From positions 642,983 to 706,982 of the forward strand of contig NZ_AFCF02000008.1 of assembly GCF_000203975.2 (NCBI RefSeq): 64,000 nucleotides of DNA, read 5' to 3'. Shown one piece after another: positions 1 through 7,734 of this stretch. The translations under genes were made by a program, and so were the position numbers. Position 1 is the stretch's first letter, and each line of letters begins with the position of its first letter. The notes beneath the pieces are model-generated. The model ran no database searches and was not told the origin of the DNA. It saw only the letters and a list, made by a program, of their open reading frames with translations. The stretch comes from Leisingera sp. ANG1. GTDB lineage: Bacteria; Pseudomonadota; Alphaproteobacteria; Rhodobacterales; Rhodobacteraceae.

Positions 1-1
1 G

Positions 2-670
2 GCGCAGGCCAGGTCCCTGTGCCAGGATCTGCATGCGCTGCCTGGCTGCCGGGAGCTGCCCCTTGTCTACTGTACTGGCGGCCAGCTGCTTGCCGACTAC
101 CAGGCACTGCAAAGCTGCAAGACCGTGCATATTCTGATGAAGCCCGCTCGCGGCAGGCTTCTTCTCCGGACACTGCAGAAGGCGCTGAACACAGGGCCAG
201 TTCAGGCCGCCGCCACCCGCCAGACAGGGTCCGGGCACTCAGCTGGCCAGTTCAGCGGCCTCCGGGTCCTGGCGGCAGAGGACAACCGCACCAACCAGTT
301 GGTGCTGAAGAAGATGCTTGCCCCGACCGGCATTCAGCTTACCATTTGCAGTAACGGTCAAGAGGCCGTTGATACCTATGCCGCTCAGAACTTCGACCTG
401 GTGCTGATGGACATGTCGATGCCGGTCATGGACGGGCTGGAGGCAACCCGGCGCCTGCGGGACTGGGAGCGGGAAAACGGGCGCAGCCCTTGCCCGATTG
501 TGGCGCTTACCGCCAATGTCCTGAGCACCGATGAAGCCGCCTGCCGCGCGGCCGGAATGGTTGGGTTCCTGTCCAAGCCCGTGCGCAAGAAGGAACTGCT
601 GGACCAGATTGCCAAATGGACGCAAAAACCGGCCGAAGAACAGCCAGAAACCCAGGCCAAACAGGCCTGA
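2..670 (+). CDS. Hybrid sensor kinase/response regulator, C-terminal part (5' truncated by window)
   Basis: The frame is open from base 2, so the gene begins upstream of the window. The visible part holds the end of one receiver-like domain (the LMKP tail near residue 48 carries the conserved Lys) and a complete second receiver domain from about residue 80. That domain has the acidic pair (AAEDN), the phospho-acceptor Asp in LVLMDMSMP, the Thr/Ala of VALTAN and the Lys of LSKPV. Such tandem receivers normally end hybrid histidine kinases; the kinase part is not seen here. The last 20 residues are polar and Lys/Glu/Gln-rich. The input signal and partners cannot be told from this fragment. Confidence 0.85.
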   Translation, partial: AQARSLCQDLHALPGCRELPLVYCTGGQLLADYQALQSCKTVHILMKPARGRLLLRTLQKALNTGPVQAAATRQTGSGHSAGQFSGLRVLAAEDNRTNQLVLKKMLAPTGIQLTICSNGQEAVDTYAAQNFDLVLMDMSMPVMDGLEATRRLRDWERENGRSPCPIVALTANVLSTDEAACRAAGMVGFLSKPVRKKELLDQIAKWTQKPAEEQPETQAKQA

Positions 671-905
671 ATCCGGCGCGGCACGCACAACTCAACTGAT
701 TATCAGGCTGTTATTTAAGCCAAAAAAAATACATCACGAAAACTCACAATCAGTCACAAAAATATGATAAACTGAAAGGTGATCCTGTGCTCCAGCAGTG
801 TTTTTTCGCTTGGAGCCGGCAGGTGATAAGCCGCCGCTGCGCGCTGGGGAGTGTGCATGGCGCGGCGGCGTTTCTAGTGAAAGTAACGAGTGATTGGGGG
901 ATCAC

Positions 906-2993
906 ATGTCCAATTTGAAGATTGGGGCCGCGCGCCCCGCCGATGGCACTTCCGCAAATCCTGACCATCCTGACTGGGGCGCCACGAACACGGCGCTGAT
1001 GCATATGGCACCCAGCGGCCTGGGACCAAACGGCGAGATGGCCGGTGAAGACCGGCCCAACCCGCGCGAAGTTTCGAACATTCTGTCACAGCAGCACGGC
1101 ACCACGCACACTGCCGGCGGCGCCTCTGATTTCCTGTGGATCTGGGGCCAGTTCCTGGACCACGACCTGTCACTCTCCGGTGCGGAAAGCGAGATCACCG
1201 CACATATTGAAGTACCGGCAGGCGATCCGTTTTTTGACCCGTTCGGCACCGGCCAGGCCATCATTCCCTTTACCCGGGTCGAGCACCATCACGACGGCTA
1301 TCACAACGAGATCACCGCCTATATCGACGCCTCGATGATCTATGGATCGACCGTAGAGATGGTCAGCGCAATGCGCGATGCCGGCGGCAAACTGAAAATG
1401 ACCAAGGATGATCTTCTGCACCGTGACGGCGACGGCTTTTTAACCGGCGATGTCCGTGCGGCCGAAAATGTCGCCTTGACATCGATGCACACCCTGTTCA
1501 CGCGCGAGCATAACAGGCTGGTCGACGAACTGGCAGCAAAAGACCCGATGCTGTCGGATGATGACCTTTTCGAAGCCGCCCGCGCCCGGGTGGAGGCTCT
1601 GGTGCAATCCATCACCTTCAAGGAATTCCTGCCCATTCTGATCGGCAAGGATGCCTTCGACGACTACCAAGGTTATGACAAGGACGTGAACCCGGGGATT
1701 GCGATCGAGTTTTCTACCGCTGTTTACCGTTTGGGGCACACTCTGCTGTCCTCCAATCTGCAGCGGGTCACCGAGAGCGGCAAAGAGCTGGATCCGCTGG
1801 CTCTGCGCGATGCGTTTTTCCAGCCGCATCTGGTCAGCCAGAAAAACATGATCGAAAACGTGCTGCGCGGCGCGGCCACTCAAACCTCGGAGGCCATCGA
1901 CACCAAGGTGGTTGAGGACGTGCGTTCCTTCCTGTTCGGGCCGCCGGGCGCCGGCGGTCTTGACCTGGCAGCTCTGAACATCCAGCGTGGCCGCGACATG
2001 GGTGTCGCCAGCTACAACGACCTGCGCGAGGCCCTGGGCCTGTCGCGGGCCGAAAAATTCTCTGACATCACCTCAGACACAACGCTGGCAGCAAAGCTCA
2101 AGGAGGCCTATGGCGATACCGACCTGCTGGACGCCTGGATTGGCGGCCTGGCCGAAGATCCCCACGGTAAGGGCCTGTTGGGTGAAACCTTCACAATTGT
2201 GATGATTGATCAATTCACCCGGTTGCGTGACGGCGATCCTTACTGGAGCGAAGGGCGCGATGGCATTCCAAAGCGTGAGCTCGCAGATCTCTGGGACACC
2301 AGCCTATCGGACGTCATCGTGCGCAACACTGATGTCCAACTGCTGCAAAAGGACGTTTTTGCCGCGATGGAGCGCATCATCGGCACCAAGGGCGATGACG
2401 ACCTGTTCGGCACCAGCGGGCGCGACTTCATGCACGGTCGCATCGGCTCAGATTTCCTGAAGGGGCGCGCCGGAGATGATGACCTGCAAGGCGGCGGCGG
2501 CAACGACACGCTGATCGGCAACAAGGGCGACGACTGCCTGGATGGCGGCGGCGGCCTGGACCTGCTTCTGGGCGGCTCTGGTGACGATTTCATCTTTGGC
2601 GGCTCCCATAAGGATACGCTCAGTGGCGGCAGCGGCAATGACGAGCTTGAAGGCGGCAACGGCCACGATCTTCTGCGCGGCAACAAGGGGAATGACACCC
2701 TGGACGGCGGCCGCCACAATGACGTGCTGGTTGGCGGTGAGGGCGATGACCTGCTCACGGGCGGCACCGGTGCCGACGTATTCCTGTTCAAGACATCCCA
2801 CACCGGTGAGGACACCATCACGGACTTCGAACTTGGCAAGGACTTCATCAAAGCTGAAGGCCCGACACGCAATGCGCTGCAGATCACGGACCTGGGAGAC
2901 GATCTTGAGGTTTCCGATGGCGGCAACTGGTCTGTGGTCCTGGAGGGCATCAGCCTGCAAGACTGGCAGAACTCCGGCTTCAGCCTGTTCTGA
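906..2993 (+). CDS. Animal-type haem peroxidase with C-terminal RTX repeats, probably type I secreted
   Basis: A 695-residue protein. Residues 20-490 match the animal haem peroxidase (peroxinectin/myeloperoxidase) superfamily: distal His86 in GQFLDHD, catalytic Arg200 in TLFTREHNRL, proximal His278 in YRLGHTLL, and the NIQRGRD motif near 358 (followed by Met where His is usual). Residues 495-625 are glycine/aspartate nonapeptides (GGxGxDxLx) that bind Ca2+ and mark type I secretion substrates. The tail is hydrophobic, ending SLF, and there is no N-terminal signal peptide. Family knowledge predicts oxidation of halides or phenols with H2O2 outside the cell. The ATG at 906 follows GGGGG; a TTG at 894 is possible. 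The upstream 230 bp is AT-rich. No secretion-system genes are nearby. Confidence 0.9.
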   Translation: MSNLKIGAARPADGTSANPDHPDWGATNTALMHMAPSGLGPNGEMAGEDRPNPREVSNILSQQHGTTHTAGGASDFLWIWGQFLDHDLSLSGAESEITAHIEVPAGDPFFDPFGTGQAIIPFTRVEHHHDGYHNEITAYIDASMIYGSTVEMVSAMRDAGGKLKMTKDDLLHRDGDGFLTGDVRAAENVALTSMHTLFTREHNRLVDELAAKDPMLSDDDLFEAARARVEALVQSITFKEFLPILIGKDAFDDYQGYDKDVNPGIAIEFSTAVYRLGHTLLSSNLQRVTESGKELDPLALRDAFFQPHLVSQKNMIENVLRGAATQTSEAIDTKVVEDVRSFLFGPPGAGGLDLAALNIQRGRDMGVASYNDLREALGLSRAEKFSDITSDTTLAAKLKEAYGDTDLLDAWIGGLAEDPHGKGLLGETFTIVMIDQFTRLRDGDPYWSEGRDGIPKRELADLWDTSLSDVIVRNTDVQLLQKDVFAAMERIIGTKGDDDLFGTSGRDFMHGRIGSDFLKGRAGDDDLQGGGGNDTLIGNKGDDCLDGGGGLDLLLGGSGDDFIFGGSHKDTLSGGSGNDELEGGNGHDLLRGNKGNDTLDGGRHNDVLVGGEGDDLLTGGTGADVFLFKTSHTGEDTITDFELGKDFIKAEGPTRNALQITDLGDDLEVSDGGNWSVVLEGISLQDWQNSGFSLF

Positions 2994-3239
2994 GCCTGTA
3001 GGACAGATAATCCCCAATGGGCGAGCGGCCGGTTCAGGCCCCTCGCCTTATCAGGCACATGATGACGCCAATCGGAAACTTCCCGGCCGGCGCTCCGGCC
3101 GGATGTCGTAACTCCCCAAAACGCTGACGCAATCGAAAGACAGCACGGAACCCCACCACGCCTAACATTCCCGACCAAACTGCCGCGTGGACATTGATCC
3201 CTACCCGGCGGCAAGCAGCTTCGGGGAGGAGGCGACGCC

Positions 3240-5171
3240 ATGAAAGACAAGACAACCACGACCGAACAGGCAATGGCGCTGATCCGCGACGGCGACGTCG
3301 TGACAACCACCGGCTTTGTGCAAAGCTGCATACCGGAAATGCTGCACGCGGCGCTGGAAAAGCGCTTCCTGGCCGAAGGCGCCCCCCGCGACCTCACCCT
3401 GATCATGTGCGCGGGCGCCGGCGACAGCAAGGGGCTGGGCACCGGGCGGCTGCATCACGACGGCCTCTTGCGGCGGGTGATTGCCGGCAACTTCGGCCGC
3501 ATGCCCAAGGTTGCCCAGGCCGCCCAGGAGAACAAGATCTGCGGCTACAACTTGCCTCAGGGGGTGATCTCGCAGCTCTACCGCGCCTGCGCCGCCGGCC
3601 AGCCCGGCCTGTTCTCCAAGGTCGGCCTGCATACCTATGTCGACCCGCGCCACGGCGGCGGCAAGGTCAACAAAGTGACCGAGGAGGACATCGTCCGCTA
3701 CCACGAAGTCGATGGCGAGGAATGGCTGTTCTACAAGGCCACCAAGATCGACGTCGCCTTCATTCGCGGCACCAGCGCCGACCGCTCCGGCAACATCAGC
3801 ATGGAGCGCGAGGCGCTGACGCTGGACTGCCTGGCCCAGGCGATGGCCGCCCACAACAACGGCGGCATCGTCATCGCCCAGGTGGAACGCATCGTCGAGG
3901 ACGGCTCGATCAAGCCCAAGGATGTGAAGATCCCCGGCCTGCTGGTGGACTGCGTCTGCGTCGCCGACGACCCGGACATGCACCGGATGAATTACGGCGT
4001 GCAGCATAATCCCGCGCTTTCCGGCGAAATCCGGGTCCCGGTGGAAGGCATCGCCAAGATGCCGCTGGATCAACGCAAGATCATCGCCCGCCGCGCCGCG
4101 TTTGAGCTGCCGCCCAACGGTGCGGTGAACCTTGGCGTCGGGGCGCCCGATGGTGTGGCCGCCGTGGCAAACGAGGAAAAAGCCACCCCCTACATCACCC
4201 TCACCACCGAGGCCGGCGCCGTCGGCGGGGTGCTGGCAGGCGGCTCCAGCTTCGGCTCTTCTGCCAATGCCGACGCCATCATCGATCAGAACCAGATGTT
4301 TGATTTCTACGACGGCGGCGGGCTTGACCTCACCTGCCTCGGCATGGCCGAATGCGACGCCGAGGGCAGCGTCAACGCCTCCCGCTTCGGCGGCCGTCTG
4401 AACGGCTGCGGTGGCTTCATCAACATCTCCCAGAATTCCCGCGCCGTGGTCTTTGCCGGCACCTTCACCGCCGGCGGGCTGAAGGTTGCGGTGGAAAACG
4501 GCGAACTGCGCATTGTGCAGGAAGGCCGCAACAAGAAATTCGTGCGCCTGATCGAGCAGATCACCTTCTCGGGCCCTTATGCCTCCAAGCGATCGCAGCC
4601 GGTGCTCTACGTGACCGAGCGCTGCGTGCTGCAGCTGACCCCCAAGGGGCTGGAACTGATTGAGATTGCCCCCGGCATCGACTTGCAGCGCGACATTCTG
4701 GATCAGATGGAGTTCAAGCCGATCATTGAAAACGTCGCCCTGATGGATGCCCGCATCTTCCGGGACGAGCCGATGGGTCTGATGAACGACCTGTTGAACT
4801 TCAACCTTTCAGAACGGGTCACCTATGACGCCGCCCGCCACACCATGTTCCTCAACCTCGAAGGCTGGAGCGTCCGCAAGAAACAGGACGTCGAGGATCT
4901 GGACCGCGTTCTGCAGGATGCCTTTGCCAAAAGCGGCCGCGATGTCAGCATGGTGATGAACCAGAACGGCTTCCGCATCGCCGAAGATCTGCAGGACGAC
5001 TACGCAAACTCTGTTGGTCAGACTCTGGAGGCGTATTCGTCTTCGATCGCCCACTACACCACCAGCGCCTTCATGCGCCTGAAGATGCAGGGTGAGCTCG
5101 CCAGCCGCGGCGTGCAGCCGCATATCTTCGAAAGCGGCGAGGAAGCGCATCAGGCGATCTGGGGCTCCTGA
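3240..5171 (+). CDS. Acyl-CoA:acetate/3-ketoacid CoA-transferase, single-chain with C-terminal extension
   Basis: A 643-residue fused alpha-beta CoA-transferase of the YdiF/propionate CoA-transferase type, which moves CoA between an acyl-CoA and a free carboxylate through a glutamyl-CoA intermediate. The alpha half (1-270) has the glycine-rich NNGGIVIAQV region; the beta half (280-520) has the catalytic Glu324 in TLTTEAGAVGG and the GGGLDLTCLGMAE stretch. YdiF-type enzymes usually end near 520-530 residues; here about 110 more follow, a mixed alpha/beta segment I do not recognise as catalytic. The gene stands alone, preceded by a GGGGAGGAGG ribosome-binding site. The substrate cannot be deduced. 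Confidence 0.88.
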   Translation: MKDKTTTTEQAMALIRDGDVVTTTGFVQSCIPEMLHAALEKRFLAEGAPRDLTLIMCAGAGDSKGLGTGRLHHDGLLRRVIAGNFGRMPKVAQAAQENKICGYNLPQGVISQLYRACAAGQPGLFSKVGLHTYVDPRHGGGKVNKVTEEDIVRYHEVDGEEWLFYKATKIDVAFIRGTSADRSGNISMEREALTLDCLAQAMAAHNNGGIVIAQVERIVEDGSIKPKDVKIPGLLVDCVCVADDPDMHRMNYGVQHNPALSGEIRVPVEGIAKMPLDQRKIIARRAAFELPPNGAVNLGVGAPDGVAAVANEEKATPYITLTTEAGAVGGVLAGGSSFGSSANADAIIDQNQMFDFYDGGGLDLTCLGMAECDAEGSVNASRFGGRLNGCGGFINISQNSRAVVFAGTFTAGGLKVAVENGELRIVQEGRNKKFVRLIEQITFSGPYASKRSQPVLYVTERCVLQLTPKGLELIEIAPGIDLQRDILDQMEFKPIIENVALMDARIFRDEPMGLMNDLLNFNLSERVTYDAARHTMFLNLEGWSVRKKQDVEDLDRVLQDAFAKSGRDVSMVMNQNGFRIAEDLQDDYANSVGQTLEAYSSSIAHYTTSAFMRLKMQGELASRGVQPHIFESGEEAHQAIWGS

Positions 5172-5441
5172 CAGCGGCACCGTCAGGGCCGCCCCCGCAG
5201 CGGGCCGACCCTTGCTCCCCACCGCAGCTTCGCGCCTTTTCCGCCGTCATCCGCGGCCTCCGCAACGTCGCATTTCCGGGCCGCCCGCCCCCCGAAACCG
5301 CCTCCCGGATGATCGACCATCGCATTGAATCAACACTGTTTTTCAACATCTTTCAGCACCCGGCCCGGTACCTCAGCGCGGACAACGGGGCGATTTCCGG
5401 AGCCGCCGAAAGAAGATCTGCATTTTTTTTCAAAAACCCTC
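5172..5441. other. Intergenic region without a gene
   Basis: With the tRNA promoter this makes about 310 bp between the CoA-transferase stop and the tRNA. No convincing reading frame, terminator or repeat is visible. It becomes AT-rich with an eight-T run at about 5422-5430 just before the tRNA promoter. Confidence 0.6.
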
Positions 5442-5470
5442 TTGCACCCCCCCGAAACAAACTTTAGACA
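5442..5470 (+). promoter_or_regulatory. Putative sigma-70 type promoter of tRNA-Gln
   Basis: TTGCAC at 5442-5447, a 17-bp spacer and TAGACA at 5465-5470, placing the start about 6 nt before the mature tRNA 5' end at 5483. A T/A-rich stretch lies directly upstream. Prediction from spacing and consensus only. Confidence 0.5.
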
Positions 5471-5482
5471 GCGCCTCACCGA

Positions 5483-5557
5483 TGGGGTGTAGCCAAGTGG
5501 TAAGGCAGCGGTTTTTGGTACCGTGTACCGTAGGTTCGAATCCTACCACCCCAGCCA
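5483..5557 (+). tRNA. tRNA-Gln (anticodon TTG)
   Basis: A complete 75-nt cloverleaf including an encoded CCA. The acceptor stem TGGGGTG pairs with CACCCCA, the discriminator is G, and the T-arm contains GGTTCGAATCC. The anticodon stem GCGGT/ACCGT encloses the loop TTTTGGT with anticodon TTG, reading CAA glutamine codons. It lies between the CoA-transferase gene and a convergent LysR gene. Confidence 0.97.
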
Positions 5558-5627
5558 TCGGCCTCCTGACATAGCGAAACAAGGTAAAAATCGGCTTCAA
5601 AGAGCTGGTTCTTGCTCTGCACAGGCT

Positions 5628-6500
5628 TCAGATGCCAGCTTGGCGGCTGAGCCAGGCGGTGAAACTGCGGGCCTCCGGGCGGAGCACGCCTTTGCGGGTT
5701 GCAATGTGATAGCCTAAGTTTTCGCCTTCGGTGAACAGGGCCAGCAGGCGGCCGGTCTGCAGGTCCTCGGCGACAAATGCCTGCACGCTGACCGCAACCC
5801 CCTGCCCCGCACGGACCGCCTGCATCAGCAGGTTACCGGGCAGCCGGGTTCGAGGGCCGCGCAGACTGTCCTTGACGCCCCGCGATTCCAGCCAGCGCGA
5901 AGCCTCCGTCGTGCCCAGCTCCTCCAGCCAGGGCAGATCCAGCAAGTCCTCCGGTGCCGCCACCCGGCGCCCGCGCAGCAGGCTGTCCGCCGCGATCACA
6001 ACCATTGGCGACTGGAGCAGCATCCGGGCCTCCAGCCCTGGCCACGCTCCACCGCCATAACGGATCGCAATGTCGATACCGCCGGGCTTCAGCTCGACGA
6101 TCTCGCCTCTCGGGTCGAGCACCAGATCGATCTCGGGATGCGCCGCCTGAAAATCCGCCAGCCGCGGCATCAGCCAATGGGCCGCAAACATCGGCGTGCA
6201 GGTGACATGCAGCGGCCGGGCGGCGCCGGCGGCAGAGATATCCAGCACCGCCGCTTCGATCGCGCCGAACCCCAGTTGCAGCGCCCGCGCCAGATGCTCG
6301 CCGTCAGCGGTCAGCGCCAGCGCCCGGCCGCTGCGGTCCAAGAGCGCTGCGCCCAGATGCGCCTCCAGCGCCCGCAGCTGCTGGCTGATGGCAGCGTGAC
6401 TCACATTCAGTGCAGCGCCCGCCTGCACCACATTTCCGGTCTCGGCAAAGGCAGCAAAGGCTCTGAGCGCCGCAAGCGGCGGCATGTGCATCCAATCCAT
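5628..6500 (-). CDS. LysR-family transcriptional regulator, GcvA-like
   Basis: About 290 residues. The N-terminal winged helix-turn-helix starts at PPLAALRAFAAFAETGN and includes NVSHAAISQQLRALE; a type 2 periplasmic-binding-like effector domain fills residues 90-290. This is the GcvA/AmpR-like branch of LysR regulators, which usually control a neighbouring gene. I chose the ATG at 6500, preceded by AAGG at moderate distance; an ATG at 6527 adds nine residues. It is divergent from a 66-codon gene (6599) and shares a roughly 100-bp promoter region with it. The effector is unknown. Confidence 0.85.
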   Translation of the reverse strand: MDWMHMPPLAALRAFAAFAETGNVVQAGAALNVSHAAISQQLRALEAHLGAALLDRSGRALALTADGEHLARALQLGFGAIEAAVLDISAAGAARPLHVTCTPMFAAHWLMPRLADFQAAHPEIDLVLDPRGEIVELKPGGIDIAIRYGGGAWPGLEARMLLQSPMVVIAADSLLRGRRVAAPEDLLDLPWLEELGTTEASRWLESRGVKDSLRGPRTRLPGNLLMQAVRAGQGVAVSVQAFVAEDLQTGRLLALFTEGENLGYHIATRKGVLRPEARSFTAWLSRQAGI

Positions 6501-6598
6501 ATGTAACTGCACCTTACATAGCGACATTCTTCTTAACTCGCAGGAATCGCCTGTTCAGGCAAGAGTCAGGACCACACGCCAGAACAGGAGGCCGTGAC

Positions 6599-6799
6599 AT
6601 GCTGAATGATATCTATGCCCGCTCGATGATGACCGCCGCCCGCCAGGACTGTGTGCGGCTGCGCGATCTGCCGCCGGCAAAACCGCTGCCGCGCGCCTAT
6701 CAGGCCCCGCCGCGCGCACCGGGGCTGCTGGCCAGGCTCGCTGCCTGGCTGCGCGGCCGACCGATGCAGGTCCGCTGCGTCAACCCGCAGAAGATTTGA
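6599..6799 (+). CDS. Small basic protein of unknown function (66 aa)
   Basis: A short gene with a strong ribosome-binding site (AGGAGG at 6586-6591, 7 nt before the ATG). The product is Pro/Arg-rich and basic, with a central PLPRAYQAPPRAPG segment and a short amphipathic GLLARLAAWLRG helix. It has no signal peptide and only two cysteines. It is transcribed divergently from the LysR gene at 5628-6500, so it may be a target of that regulator. I do not recognise a family. The ribosome-binding site and position support a real gene. Confidence 0.55.
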   Translation: MLNDIYARSMMTAARQDCVRLRDLPPAKPLPRAYQAPPRAPGLLARLAAWLRGRPMQVRCVNPQKI

Positions 6800-6803
6800 G
6801 ACG

Positions 6804-6855
6804 AAAAAAGCGCCGGTTTTCCAGGAAACGCGCGAACAGATCGGAAAACCGGCGC
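6804..6855 (-). terminator. Rho-independent terminator, minus strand
   Basis: GCGCCGGTTTTCC at 6810-6822 pairs perfectly with GGAAAACCGGCGC at 6843-6855 around a 20-nt loop. The six-A run at 6804-6809 becomes a U-tract only on the minus strand. No minus-strand gene ends here, which motivates the small-RNA prediction. It may also stop read-through from 6599-6799. Confidence 0.65.
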
Positions 6856-6937
6856 ATGGCCCGTTTGGCCTGCACGTCGGCCTCGCGGGATTTCTTGCTG
6901 CCCAGGAGGGGTACTAGCCAAGCAGCAATCTCTTTCA
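6804..6937 (-). ncRNA. Candidate FNR-activated small RNA (prediction)
   Basis: On the minus strand the FNR box at 6972-6985 is followed after exactly 22 nt by TAAAAC (6949-6944), the spacing of a class II FNR-activated promoter, giving a start near 6937. The transcript would end at a strong hairpin (13-bp arms 6843-6855 and 6810-6822) followed by six Us (6809-6804), about 134 nt. A 53-codon frame from 6938 runs through the hairpin to 6780, so a non-coding RNA fits better than a message. No homology is known to me. Confidence 0.35.
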
Positions 6938-6971
6938 TCTGCGGTTTTACCCCGATTGCGGCATCTGCAGT

Positions 6972-6985
6972 TTGATGCGGATCAA
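6972..6985. promoter_or_regulatory. FNR/FnrL box with overlapping divergent promoter elements
   Basis: TTGATGCGGATCAA is a perfect TTGAT-N4-ATCAA site. On the plus strand its left half doubles as a -35 element (TTGATG), with AATAAT at 6995-7000 after 17 bp, directing the DUF2270 gene; FNR there would overlap RNA polymerase and could repress. On the minus strand the geometry suits activation. fnrL itself lies at 16321-17061. Confidence 0.75.
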
Positions 6986-7035
6986 ACTGGCGCAAATAAT
7001 TTGCCCGGCTGCGCCAAAAAACTTACCCTTGTTTC

Positions 7036-7728
7036 ATGGACACGTCACAGCGCGAACAGACGGCGGCCGGTGCCCGCGCACCGCTGTCAGCGGATGAAGT
7101 CGGTGCGCTGGCGCATCTTTACCGCGGCGAGATTTACCGCAGCACGGTCTGGCGCACCCGGCTCGACACCACCACCAACTGGTCGGTGGTGACGCTGGGC
7201 GTGGCGCTGTCGATCTCCTATTCCTCGCCGGAGGCCTCGCCGCTGCCGCTGATCCTGGTGGGCGTGCTGATCATCTTCTTCCTGATGCTGGAGGCCCGCC
7301 GCTACCGCTATTTCAACGTGTTCCGCGCCCGTGCCCGCTGGCTGGAGACGCATTTCTACACCCCGATGCTGATCGAGGGCGACCTGCATCTGGAGGAGCA
7401 CTGGCAGGACGTTCTGGCCGCTGATTATTTGCGGCCCGAGTACCATGTCGGCGTGATGACTGCGATCGGGCGGCGGATCCGGCGCAACTATTTCTGGATC
7501 CTGCTGATCCAGTCACTGGCCTATGCGGGCAAGCTGGCGGTGCACCCCACCGGTGTGACCTCCTGGCAGCAGGCCTTGGACCGTGCCGACATCGGCCCCT
7601 TCCCGGGGGAGATGGTGCTGGCCACAGGCGTCTTCTACGTTGTGCTCTGGGGCGGCATCGCCTGGTGGAGCGCCCGCTCAGACGCCGCCCGCGCCAGCAA
7701 ACGCAGATCAATGACCTCGATGGGCTGA
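7036..7728 (+). CDS. DUF2270 integral membrane protein
   Basis: A 230-residue protein matching the DUF2270 family of predicted membrane proteins of unknown function. Membrane segments lie at about 48-64 and 69-86 (VTLGVALSISYS and LILVGVLIIFFLML), with another pair near 150-165 and 193-212. The soluble stretch between contains RARARWLETHFYTPML. The start at 7036 is 36 bp after the predicted -10 element, and an FNR box sits in the promoter, linking it to oxygen status. The next gene is convergent. Confidence 0.8.
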   Translation: MDTSQREQTAAGARAPLSADEVGALAHLYRGEIYRSTVWRTRLDTTTNWSVVTLGVALSISYSSPEASPLPLILVGVLIIFFLMLEARRYRYFNVFRARARWLETHFYTPMLIEGDLHLEEHWQDVLAADYLRPEYHVGVMTAIGRRIRRNYFWILLIQSLAYAGKLAVHPTGVTSWQQALDRADIGPFPGEMVLATGVFYVVLWGGIAWWSARSDAARASKRRSMTSMG

Positions 7729-7734
7729 GGCCGC

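Noticed and set aside
2240-3442. Long minus-strand frame of 400 codons across the peroxidase 3' end
   Set aside because: It is the shadow of the RTX-repeat region; its low-complexity Ser/Pro/Arg composition follows from repeats read backwards, and it crosses into the CoA-transferase gene.
6780-6995. 71-codon minus-strand frame beneath the FNR box
   Set aside because: It reads straight through the strong terminator hairpin at 6810-6855, so it is unlikely to be translated as annotated; a non-coding RNA explains the signals better.
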